Assembly: GCA_024760545.1 (NCBI GenBank)
Contig: CP060501.1
Span: forward strand, 2,207,501 to 2,271,500
Source of the DNA: Nitrospira sp.
GTDB lineage: Bacteria > Nitrospirota > Nitrospiria > Nitrospirales > Nitrospiraceae
Length of the DNA stretch: 64,000 nt
Direction of reading: 5' to 3'
Each line of letters begins with the position of its first letter. Within the stretch, counting starts at the first letter, position 1. This document shows positions 8,626 through 16,349 of this stretch, piece by piece. The position numbers were made by a program, and so were the translations under genes. The notes beneath the pieces were generated by a model. It had not been told where the DNA came from, did not search any database, and worked only from the letters and a program-made list of their open reading frames with translations.

Positions 8626-11600
8626 CTAGCTCAGATAGAGATACTGCAGCAGTGCCACGAGCCCATACAGTGATGATTCGACCACCGGCTGCTGATAGAG
8701 CGGCACAAAGGCGCCTTGTTCGTTGTCCTCCACTTCACCGATGATATGCTGGATCTGCCTGACCCGCACGTCGTGATCCTTGCCTATTCCCAAGGTCTGG
8801 ACGATTTGCCGGTTGAGTCCGGCCAGCATCGCCGCCTTCGCCTGACTGGCGGATTGATACAGGAGAAACGCGCCGAGCAGGGCGATCAGCACATTGACCG
8901 ACCAAGAGATCAAGAGCAGGAGTGGATAATTCCAGATGTCGAAATACTCGTTCCGGGCGGCGATCATGATCAAGAGCGCGATAAAGGGATACCGGATCAG
9001 TCGGTTGACCACCTGCGTCCGCTGGGCGATGAGATCCACGACTGCCAGGTACTTCAACTTTTCGAACTCGGCCTTCTGCGCTTCACCCAATCCATAATCG
9101 CGCAGGTATTCTTCTTGAACCTGCTCTGACCAGCCTCCCGTCGAACCAATCACCCATCCGATCCATCGCCGGCAGAGCATCACGGCGTCGAAGACCGCCA
9201 GATTCAGCAACACGACGATGCCGACGCTGGCGAGCGTCATGAACGAATCCACTCTACAGCTCAGGAGCCCGCGACAGGGATGGATATATTCTTCATCGAG
9301 CACGAAATACCCGATGGCCCACATCGCCCCCAAATACAGGAGGAACAACAGCATCGTGCGGACCATCCATTGGCCCAGCTGACTTGCTTCGCGATACCGA
9401 ACCCAGGCCTGGTCCACTTTCATCGAGGCCATGGTGGCGATGGGATGGTAGGCTCGCTGGAGATTCGTCCAGAATGTTCTGGACGAAAACCGAGGACGTT
9501 CCGATAGGTCTTCGAATCGGAATTTCTCCCCGATCCGTTCTCCGTTTTTCTTGAGATCGCGGACCCCCTTCACAAACAGCAGCATCGCCAGCATCACCAC
9601 GATCAGCCGGAGTAATTCGCTCGGCCAGATGCTGACCCCGGCGGTCCACGAAAAGGGCTCTCCTTCATCATGGTTGGCGAGCAACGCGGTTGCGCCACCG
9701 GCCAAGACGAACACCATGAATAACGTCACGAGTACCACTGCTGCGATGCTCAGTGTGCGCGGATACCTCGTGATCCCCGACCAAAGCCGCTGATTGCTCC
9801 AGGCCACGACAATGACAAGGGCAAAGCCCACCGCTGTCGCCGCGGCCACCGCAGTATTATTGAACCCGACCCCTTGGCTCAGCGCACCGTACCCCTTCGT
9901 GTAGGCCAGATCGGTCCGCAAGGGATGCACGGTGCGCACCTCTGCCTTCTTGACGATGCTCAGGTCGACCGCGCCGTTTCTCCCCACCTCGAACAACCGT
10001 AGATGCGCTCCGGCATCGTACAGGCGATCCTCCGGCGTCAGTAAGGCGTGGTACGCCGTCGTACAGGGACCGCTTGCAGCATCAGCCTGGTTGTCCCGAC
10101 GGCACACCACATGACCGACCGCTTGCAAGGCGGCGAAGTAGGCGGAGGACTGATAGCTGCTTCGGAACGGCGGGACATCGCGCTGGAGACCGCCGTCCAA
10201 CTGCAACCCGAAAGGAGAGGCGATGACCATGTTGCGTGTCCATTTATATTCACTCGGGTGGAGATGCCGGGCATCGAGACCGATCGTAAAGAAAATGGCG
10301 TGAGGAAATGCCGGACGGAGCGCTTTGATGATGAGCAACGAGTCATAGGGATCTGTCCCGAAGATCCCGATGGCTCGTGCACCCTCTCCTTCTTCGTGAA
10401 TACGGTTGACCAAGGCCCGCACGTAGTCCACTTGACTCGTGCCTTCAGGGCGATCCTGCTGGTTATCTTTCGAGCTGTCGGCACGAGCGGTTTTCCCTTT
10501 GTCTTCACCCGGCACCTCGCCGTCCAGTCCGCTCAGGTAGCTATATCGTTGCACATTGAGACGCAGCGACTCGTACTCAGCCTGCCGCTGGATCTGCAGG
10601 TCGACCGCATGGGGAATATCGGAACATCCCTGTTTGATCGCCACTGGAACCTCGATCAGCTCCAGGTCGCGCTCGGAAAAGGTCGCGATCTTTTTGCAGG
10701 CCGCGGCCCGAAATTCGATCGGGAGCGTCCTCCCATAGAACGAGTCCCATTCACCGATCAAAATTACGGCGTCCCACCCAAGACGCACCTGCCGCCGCTC
10801 CAGCTCCTCGACCAATGATTCGAAGAGCTGATCGTCAGACCCGATATCGTAGGCCAACCTGATATTCGCGTTCGACAAACGGTGGTAGAATTCCTGCTCG
10901 CAGGATTCGTATGTCGCGCAGGCCGTACCTTTCCCAATCCCTGTTTTGAGCCCATAGGCCAACAACCCTTTCATCGCGCTGCTCCAGGGCGAGTACAGCT
11001 CGATCCATCCATCGGCGTTCGGCCAGACACCGATACCCTCGTGCGGCTCGGCATACGACTCCCCCGCCTCAGCCAGCAACGCTCTAAATGCAGAAGAGCT
11101 GCGAGGCCCCAGGATCTTGAAGGTCACAGCCGGTTGCAGCCGTGGATCCAACTGAACGAGTTTGCGTTTATCGTCCGTCAGGAGACATTCGCTTTTCTTC
11201 TCTGCTTCCCGGCACACGAGGGCTTGGGAGAATGACGTCAAGCTCGCGAAAAACCCCCGGCTGAGCGCTTCGTCCGGAAACCAGACGACCAGCACACTCC
11301 GCGATCTCGGAGTTTCTTCGTCACAGACCCTCGTCTTCCTGAGTCGATACCATTCGTACGGGAGCGCTGGGATAGGGCTTTGCGGGTCCCACTCGACAAA
11401 AGATAGTTGACCTTCCTGTTCCGGTACATAGCAGGACACCCCTAACGCGGTGCCGACTGCGTAGCGGTCTCGGATACGCGACTCGGTGCTTTCGACGTAC
11501 GGCCCTCCGCTGGTCGTCACGAGGAGGACGGTGAGGGACTGGCCCTCCTTGAGAACGCGTTCGGCAATCGTTTGTCGAAGTGCTCGGAGTCGTTGTGTAA

Positions 11601-11853
11601 GAGGCGGAGAAGGGGTTGTGGTCGCGCGGTTCGTTTTGATCTCGCGCATGCCGCGTTGAACGGCCGCGACCGGATCTTCCCACAATCGCGCACGAATGGT
11701 TTGCTCCTCGATCGTCGCCTTCATGTCCAGTCCGGTGCCGACCGGCCGAGAGCTTCGCAATGGTTCCTTCACGAGCAAGACGCCGGCGAGCGCCAGCACG
11801 AGCGTGAGGGCTCCTGCTATCGCAATTTTGGAGTCGCTTGGCTTCTTCGCCAT
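8626..11853 (-). CDS. Large multi-domain membrane protein of unknown function (1075 aa)
   Basis: I do not recognise this family. The protein starts with one membrane helix (about residues 10-28). A roughly 640-residue extracytoplasmic part follows, and then at least six hydrophobic segments between about 670 and 1035, with a charged loop between them. Part of the soluble region (about 480-580, containing AIGIFGTDPYDSLLI) resembles the alternating beta-alpha pattern of periplasmic-binding-protein-like folds, such as branched-chain amino-acid receptors. That is a visual impression, not a confirmed match. No kinase, nuclease or GGDEF motif is visible. The start is ATG 11853 with AAGGAC upstream. 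Codon use looks like the neighbours, so it is unlikely to be a recent import. Confidence 0.75.
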   Translation of the reverse strand: MAKKPSDSKIAIAGALTLVLALAGVLLVKEPLRSSRPVGTGLDMKATIEEQTIRARLWEDPVAAVQRGMREIKTNRATTTPSPPLTQRLRALRQTIAERVLKEGQSLTVLLVTTSGGPYVESTESRIRDRYAVGTALGVSCYVPEQEGQLSFVEWDPQSPIPALPYEWYRLRKTRVCDEETPRSRSVLVVWFPDEALSRGFFASLTSFSQALVCREAEKKSECLLTDDKRKLVQLDPRLQPAVTFKILGPRSSSAFRALLAEAGESYAEPHEGIGVWPNADGWIELYSPWSSAMKGLLAYGLKTGIGKGTACATYESCEQEFYHRLSNANIRLAYDIGSDDQLFESLVEELERRQVRLGWDAVILIGEWDSFYGRTLPIEFRAAACKKIATFSERDLELIEVPVAIKQGCSDIPHAVDLQIQRQAEYESLRLNVQRYSYLSGLDGEVPGEDKGKTARADSSKDNQQDRPEGTSQVDYVRALVNRIHEEGEGARAIGIFGTDPYDSLLIIKALRPAFPHAIFFTIGLDARHLHPSEYKWTRNMVIASPFGLQLDGGLQRDVPPFRSSYQSSAYFAALQAVGHVVCRRDNQADAASGPCTTAYHALLTPEDRLYDAGAHLRLFEVGRNGAVDLSIVKKAEVRTVHPLRTDLAYTKGYGALSQGVGFNNTAVAAATAVGFALVIVVAWSNQRLWSGITRYPRTLSIAAVVLVTLFMVFVLAGGATALLANHDEGEPFSWTAGVSIWPSELLRLIVVMLAMLLFVKGVRDLKKNGERIGEKFRFEDLSERPRFSSRTFWTNLQRAYHPIATMASMKVDQAWVRYREASQLGQWMVRTMLLFLLYLGAMWAIGYFVLDEEYIHPCRGLLSCRVDSFMTLASVGIVVLLNLAVFDAVMLCRRWIGWVIGSTGGWSEQVQEEYLRDYGLGEAQKAEFEKLKYLAVVDLIAQRTQVVNRLIRYPFIALLIMIAARNEYFDIWNYPLLLLISWSVNVLIALLGAFLLYQSASQAKAAMLAGLNRQIVQTLGIGKDHDVRVRQIQHIIGEVEDNEQGAFVPLYQQPVVESSLYGLVALLQYLYLS

Positions 11854-11990
11854 GTCCTTCGAACCATGTGGGAAAAAGGAAGCTTCGATTCGAGTTGGAG
11901 CGTTGACACTCTACAACAGACGCTTCGGAGAGGGAAGCGAGCCCGGATGAGGGACGTTCGGAACGCACACGACGAAGGGCGATGCTCACC

Positions 11991-13466
11991 CTATGATGAG
12001 CAACTGACCGAGAGATGCTTGCCCCAGTTGGGCGGAGGAAGGGCATAGGCTTCCATGCCCTGTTGATCGTTGAAGGGATCTTGCAACAGAGTGAAGAGGC
12101 GATCGATTTCGGAGAAGTCCTTGTGTCGGGCCTTCTCAATGGCCGTCTGCGCGAGATAGTTGCGCAGCACGTATGTGGGATTCACACGGTTCATCCGGTC
12201 GCGTCGCTCATCGTCATGGCTGCGTTCATTCCGCAGTCGATCCCGATAGCGCTTCGCCCACTCATCGAAACGGTCACGGTTGAGGAAGTGTTCACGCAGC
12301 GTTTCGTTGGGCGCGCCGTCAGCCGTGGAGAAGGCGCTCAGTTCCCTCAACACGATCGTATAATCCGCATGGCTGCCCTGGAGAAGGCCCAGGAAGTCGC
12401 GAATGAGTTCGTCGTCTTCCGCTCGCTCGTCCATCAATCCGAATTTCACCCGCATGAGTTTCATATACTCCCGCTCAAACAGCGGTTGATAGATCTCAAG
12501 GCCCGCCTTCAGCGCCTCCTTTTCCGCCAACGGTAACAGCGCTTGAGCCAAGCAGCTCAGATTCCAAAGCCCGATGTAGGGCTGCTGGTTGAAGGCATAG
12601 CGGCCGTTGTGGTCCGAATGGTTGCAGATGAAACCGGCGTCATAGTCGTCCATGAAGCCGTAGGGTCCATAGTCCAGCGTAAGCCCGAGAATCGACATGT
12701 TGTCCGTGTTCATCACCCCATGCGCCCATCCCACGGCCTGCCATTGGGCGATCAGCCTCGCCGTGCGCTCGACCACTTCGGCAAAGAAGCGCGCGTATTT
12801 GTCGACGGTCTCACCAAGATGGGCAAAATGTTGCTCGATCACATAGTCGGCGAGGGCTTTTAGGTGCTCATGCTGTTTCCGGTAATAGAAGACCTCGAAC
12901 GTGCCGAACCGGACATGGGAAGGCGCCATGCGGACCAGCATCGCGCCGGTCTCGACCTGCTCGCGATAGACCTTGTCGTCGCTGCCCACGAGGCAGAGCG
13001 CTTGTGTGGTCGGGATCCCGAGACCCCGCATCGCGGCGCAACAGAGGTATTCGCGGATCGTCGAGCGCAGAACCGCTCGGCCGTCTCCGTCACGCGAAAA
13101 CGGCGTCATCCCCGCACCCTTGAGATGCAAGTCCCACCGCTCTCCTTTCCCGTTCTTCACCTCGCCGAGCAGAATCGCGCGGCCGTCACCGAGTTGCGGA
13201 ACGTAGACACCGAACTGATGGCCTGAGTACAGCATCGCGAGCGGCTCCATTCCGGGCGCCAATGCGCTGCCTCCGAAGAGCGTCGCGAACTCTGTCCGAG
13301 TGAATTGCTCGGGATCAAGATCGATCAGTTCAGCTGCGACCGGGTCTGCATGAATCAGATAGGGCTGGGCGCTGAACGGAGTCGGATTCAATCGCGCGTA
13401 AAAGGCCGGGGGAAGACGGACATAGCTATTGTCGAAGGAAAGCGTTTCCAGTGTGCGCCGAGTCAT
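11991..13466 (-). CDS. selO: Protein adenylyltransferase SelO (YdiU family)
   Basis: The 491-residue product matches SelO/YdiU, a pseudokinase-fold enzyme that transfers AMP from ATP to Ser/Thr/Tyr of proteins. It has the diagnostic YSGHQFGVYVPQLGDGRA segment near residue 80, a KGAGMTPFSRDGDGRAVLRS segment near 117-135 and the NTDNMS catalytic-loop region near 255. The last residues are SCSS, the position where eukaryotic SelO carries selenocysteine; here it is ordinary Cys. Length is typical. It lies 13 bases downstream of the MpsC-like gene, so the two are probably co-transcribed. Confidence 0.95.
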   Translation of the reverse strand: MTRRTLETLSFDNSYVRLPPAFYARLNPTPFSAQPYLIHADPVAAELIDLDPEQFTRTEFATLFGGSALAPGMEPLAMLYSGHQFGVYVPQLGDGRAILLGEVKNGKGERWDLHLKGAGMTPFSRDGDGRAVLRSTIREYLCCAAMRGLGIPTTQALCLVGSDDKVYREQVETGAMLVRMAPSHVRFGTFEVFYYRKQHEHLKALADYVIEQHFAHLGETVDKYARFFAEVVERTARLIAQWQAVGWAHGVMNTDNMSILGLTLDYGPYGFMDDYDAGFICNHSDHNGRYAFNQQPYIGLWNLSCLAQALLPLAEKEALKAGLEIYQPLFEREYMKLMRVKFGLMDERAEDDELIRDFLGLLQGSHADYTIVLRELSAFSTADGAPNETLREHFLNRDRFDEWAKRYRDRLRNERSHDDERRDRMNRVNPTYVLRNYLAQTAIEKARHKDFSEIDRLFTLLQDPFNDQQGMEAYALPPPNWGKHLSVSCSS

Positions 13467-13479
13467 GGAAGACTATAGC

Positions 13480-13824
13480 TTATCGGCTACCGTTCTGGAT
13501 ATCACGATCCATCGTAAAGACGAAGACTCGCTCTCCGAGCTGTACGTCGATATCGGTGAACAGACCCAGGATTTTGGTCCCGGTGATCTCACTGACTTGT
13601 TCGCACAGCCTGTCACGGCCCTGGGCAATCAGATTTTGCCGCAGCCGTTTCACCATCTCGATCCCTTCCGCAGTTTTCGCGAGTTGGCGTTCGGCCGGCG
13701 TCAGGACGCCTTTCAGGCGTACGACAACGAGATCGCGGGCGACAAGCGCACGGACTTCATCAGGGCCTCGGCCCAGAAACTCCTGTTCGAATTTGATGAC
13801 GGCATTGCGTATCGCGCTTTCCAT
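13480..13824 (-). CDS. mpsC: DUF2294 / MpsC-like protein
   Basis: The 114-residue soluble protein carries the DUF2294 core: GRGPDEVRALVARDLVVV, then KGVLTPAERQLAKT and a C-terminal VFTMD strand. Pfam groups this domain with MpsC of the staphylococcal membrane-potential-generating system MpsABC. MpsA and MpsB are the DabB and DabA homologues. Its position, divergent from the dab operon, supports that assignment. The chosen ATG at 13824 has AAGGAAG just upstream; a 15-residue longer frame exists but lacks support. Its biochemical role is not established. Confidence 0.75.
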   Translation of the reverse strand: MESAIRNAVIKFEQEFLGRGPDEVRALVARDLVVVRLKGVLTPAERQLAKTAEGIEMVKRLRQNLIAQGRDRLCEQVSEITGTKILGLFTDIDVQLGERVFVFTMDRDIQNGSR

Positions 13825-13965
13825 ACGTTCTTCCTTTACGATTATAGAATTGCGTGAGGAAGCGAACAAGTGCCGTCTAGGTCTTTTGTCTCCACCACGG
13901 GACCACTCCTGGGTCTTTCGGTTCCGGACACCTATGGATGGAAGTCCTGGTCCACCATTTCGGGC

Positions 13966-13992
13966 TTGACGCTATCCTTTGCGCCATATTAT
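13966..13992 (+). promoter_or_regulatory. Candidate sigma-70 promoter for dabB1 operon
   Basis: TTGACG at 13966-13971 and TATTAT at 13987-13992 are separated by 15 bases (or 17 to an overlapping TTATTC). Transcription from here would start near 14000 and give a leader of about 200 bases before the dabB1 start. This is inferred by eye only. Confidence 0.4.
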
Positions 13993-14022
13993 TCATGGAG
14001 TCGTATTTACTAAAGCGCAATG

Positions 14023-14118
14023 TTGCCAATCCCACGATTGAGAGTGGGCTGGCAAGAAAGCCTGATACTTTCATTACGGGCCGTAGGGTGACCGGCAATT
14101 CACTGGGAGAGGCCGGTC
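14023..14118 (+). promoter_or_regulatory. Structured dabB1 leader: two consecutive hairpins
   Basis: Hairpin 1 spans 14023-14055: TTGCCA plus CCCAC pair with GTGGG plus TGGCAA around an 8-base loop. Hairpin 2 spans 14090-14118: GACCGGC pairs perfectly with GCCGGTC around a 15-base loop rich in A and G. They precede a third, terminator-like hairpin and lie in the region between divergent genes, so they can only belong to the dabB1 leader or to a free small RNA. I could not match them to a riboswitch class I know. Confidence 0.5.
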
Positions 14119-14126
14119 GCAGTACA

Positions 14127-14182
14127 AGCCAACCGAACATGGCTCGATCACGCATCGAGCGGGCGGTTGGCTTTTGTGTTTT
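14127..14182 (+). terminator. Intrinsic terminator hairpin inside the dabB1 leader (possible attenuator)
   Basis: AGCCAACCG (14127-14135) pairs with CGGTTGGCT (14164-14172), and an inner GCTCGAT/ATCGAGC stem extends it. It is followed directly by TTTTGTGTTTT. It ends about 20-30 bases before the dabB1 start codon. Since no plus-strand gene lies upstream, it would stop transcripts that begin in the leader itself, which is the layout of an attenuator. Confidence 0.65.
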
Positions 14183-14200
14183 CAGAATCCGTTTGGGGTC

Positions 14201-15904
14201 ATGATGTCCGCTGTATTGCTTGTGCCGCTGCTTCCATTGATCGCCGCGCTTATCGTGGGCGTCGGGAGTGAAGCCACGCGTCACGCTCGTGCAAGAATCG
14301 CTGCCTGGCCGTTCGGCGGGGCCTTCTGCGGGGCCATCGCCACGCTGTACGTGGTGGCCACCGAAGGCCCGATTGCGCTTCGACTGTACGATCCGGTCGC
14401 CTCCACGGTGCTGGCTGTTCCGATCGGCATCTACGTCGACCGGTTGAGCGCAGTCATGATGGTATTGATCTCCGGCATCGGCACGATCATCTATACCTAC
14501 TCCGTCGGGTACATGTACCAAGATTTGCACGAGCGCCGGTACCTCGCCTTGATCGGGGTCACCGTGTTTGTCCTCCTCTGCATGGTGTCGAGCGCGAATC
14601 TATTGATGCTGTTCATGCTATGGCAGTTGCTGAGTTACCTCCTGTATCTGCTGGTCCACAATCATAGCCATCAAGAAACGTTGAAGAGCGCGTTTCGCAC
14701 GTTCACGCTCTTGCGGGTCGGTGATGTCGCCTTCTTGGGCGGAACGGTGCTGGCTTACTCGCTGTACGGTACGCTGGAATTTCCTGATCTGTTTGCCGTC
14801 GCCGTGCAATCGACGGCGACCGTGTCTCTGTTCCCCGGTGTCGAATTCAACGGCGCGACCGCGGTCACCTTCCTGCTCCTTGTCGGCGGGATGAGTAAGT
14901 CAGCCCAGTTTCCACTCCACGGCTGGCTTCCCCGGTATCTCTATGCCCCGACGTCGGTCACTGCGCTCCTGCACGCGGGCATCATCAATGCCGCGGGCTT
15001 TCTCATCAACCGCCTGGCTCCGCTCTTCGGGATGAGCTCGACCACTCTGCACATCGCCCTCGTGATCGGGACACTGACGGCCATCCTCGGCGCGACGATG
15101 ATGTTGGTGCAAAACGACATTAAGAACATGCTCGGCTTTTCGACGATCGGCCAGATGGGCTACATGATCATGGAATGCGGTCTCGGGGCCTTTTCGCTCG
15201 CAGTCTTTCACTTGATCGCCCACGGTCTGTTCAAAGCGACGGTGTTCTTGTACAGCGGGAATGTCATTCACAAGGCGAGACAGGAACCGATCCTCCCCCA
15301 TCCAAAACGCGAGACCGAAGAAGAAAGTTACTCGCCCCTGACCTGGATGACAGGATTTCTCACGACCCTGCTGATTCCCTTACTCATCTTGCTGGCGACT
15401 CACGGCGTACTACAGATCCCGCTGTTGGAATCTCAGGGGACCGTCATTTTTCTCTTTTTCATTTGGATCACGTCTTCGCAAGCGATCCTGACGCTGACGC
15501 GGTTGCGTGCCGTTGCCTCCTGGAAAGTCTCTGCGGCGATGTTAGTGACTTTGTTGTTCATCGTGTTCGTCTATCTGTTTGCCGTCGAATCGTTCACGGC
15601 ATTCCTCTACCCGAACCCGGAAGAAGTCGCCTCATACTTTAAGGCCGCCGATCTCCCGGACTGGCTCTTTGATCTCCTCCTCGTGGTATCGACGCTGGTC
15701 ACGATTGGAGGCTGGATCTATCTTTACATGCGAGCCCACGGACGGACCGTGTGGATACCATCATGGATTAGTGGCGTCCGGATCCGCCTCTATGTGCTGT
15801 TTCTCAATCGACTCTATGTCGACGCGGTTTTACATCGAGTGGGGCACACCCTGACATCTGCCATTCAACGCTTGGATAAGCGCGCCCAGGAACGCTCGCT
15901 TTGA
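14201..15904 (+). CDS. dabB: DabB/MpsA-type NuoL-like proton-conducting subunit, first copy
   Basis: This 567-residue protein of about 14 membrane helices belongs to the antiporter-like NuoL/MrpA superfamily. It carries the TM7 Lys in MSKSAQFPLH, the TM8 His in HAGIINAAGF and the TM12 Lys in HGLFKATVFL. The TM5 Glu of NuoL is replaced by Gln (W141-Q142). Downstream dabA identifies it as the membrane subunit of the DAB inorganic-carbon pump, which is thought to let H+ or Na+ drive CO2 hydration by DabA. The start is ATG 14201 or 14204 behind TTGGGG; a longer frame would begin inside the terminator tail. Confidence 0.85.
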   Translation: MMSAVLLVPLLPLIAALIVGVGSEATRHARARIAAWPFGGAFCGAIATLYVVATEGPIALRLYDPVASTVLAVPIGIYVDRLSAVMMVLISGIGTIIYTYSVGYMYQDLHERRYLALIGVTVFVLLCMVSSANLLMLFMLWQLLSYLLYLLVHNHSHQETLKSAFRTFTLLRVGDVAFLGGTVLAYSLYGTLEFPDLFAVAVQSTATVSLFPGVEFNGATAVTFLLLVGGMSKSAQFPLHGWLPRYLYAPTSVTALLHAGIINAAGFLINRLAPLFGMSSTTLHIALVIGTLTAILGATMMLVQNDIKNMLGFSTIGQMGYMIMECGLGAFSLAVFHLIAHGLFKATVFLYSGNVIHKARQEPILPHPKRETEEESYSPLTWMTGFLTTLLIPLLILLATHGVLQIPLLESQGTVIFLFFIWITSSQAILTLTRLRAVASWKVSAAMLVTLLFIVFVYLFAVESFTAFLYPNPEEVASYFKAADLPDWLFDLLLVVSTLVTIGGWIYLYMRAHGRTVWIPSWISGVRIRLYVLFLNRLYVDAVLHRVGHTLTSAIQRLDKRAQERSL

Positions 15905-16084
15905 CCGGCACTGGCAGGACCGTACCGAGTGAGACTGCCGAATTGTGAACGACAGAGACGCCTCGTGCACGACGGCGCATGAGGAGGGTCTGGCGGGGGC
16001 GGTCAGTCTTTGCTTGACGAAAATAGAGAACCCGTATTAATGGTTACCCTCCTCCCGTTGTAGATGGTGTGCCGATTGCCCGAT

Positions 16085-16331
16085 TGAGAGAGGACAAACG
16101 CTTTTCAGGAGAGCCTGCAGGCTGTTCAAAAAAGCCTGCCTTTTTCACCTGCCCAAACCCCAGCGCGCCAAGATGCGCTCTTCCGCGGGGCGGCCGCAGG
16201 AAGCGAGGCAGCGAAGCGTAACCAATTTTCACCCGGCCCACCCATCGCCTGTCGGTACAGGCGTGTACCCAAGGGCCGTACGTTGAGTCTCTAAGCACCG
16301 CGAGAACGCTGTTAGCGGACTTTTTCAACAG
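16085..16331. repeat. Hairpin-rich intergenic block, candidate dispersed repeat
   Basis: This compact run of inverted repeats includes the 12-bp perfect palindrome AGCCTGCAGGCT (16112-16123), AGCGC/GCGCT around 16161-16180, and a CTTCCGCGG/CCGC-GGAAG hairpin at 16180-16203. It ends with GACTTTTTCAACAG near 16318-16331. Its borders are abrupt and it separates two paralogous genes, which fits a small non-coding repeat. Only one copy is in the window, so the repeat status is inferred. Confidence 0.45.
16117..16145 (+). terminator. Intrinsic terminator after dabB1
   Basis: GCAGGCT (16117-16123) pairs with AGCCTGC (16133-16139), followed by CTTTTT. It lies 210 bases after the dabB1 stop and would separate dabB1 transcripts from dabB2. 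Confidence 0.6.
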
Positions 16332-16349
16332 TATGCTAGGGGGAATGAC

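Larger units (their letters stand above)
15905..16349. other. Intergenic gap between dabB1 and dabB2
   Basis: This is an unusually long gap (445 bases) for an operon whose other junctions overlap. It contains a plus-strand intrinsic terminator and a hairpin-rich block described separately. A 94-codon minus-strand frame at 16044-16328 is dictated by that block and is probably not a gene. Confidence 0.5.

Noticed and set aside
13877-14530. A 217-codon minus-strand frame over the dabB1 leader and start
   Set aside because: It opposes clear DabB coding sequence; the sequence is His/Arg/Asp-rich without any domain.
16044-16328. A 94-codon minus-strand frame between the dabB genes
   Set aside because: It is made of hairpins and palindromes of the intergenic block and lacks a credible ribosome site; treated as non-coding repeat.
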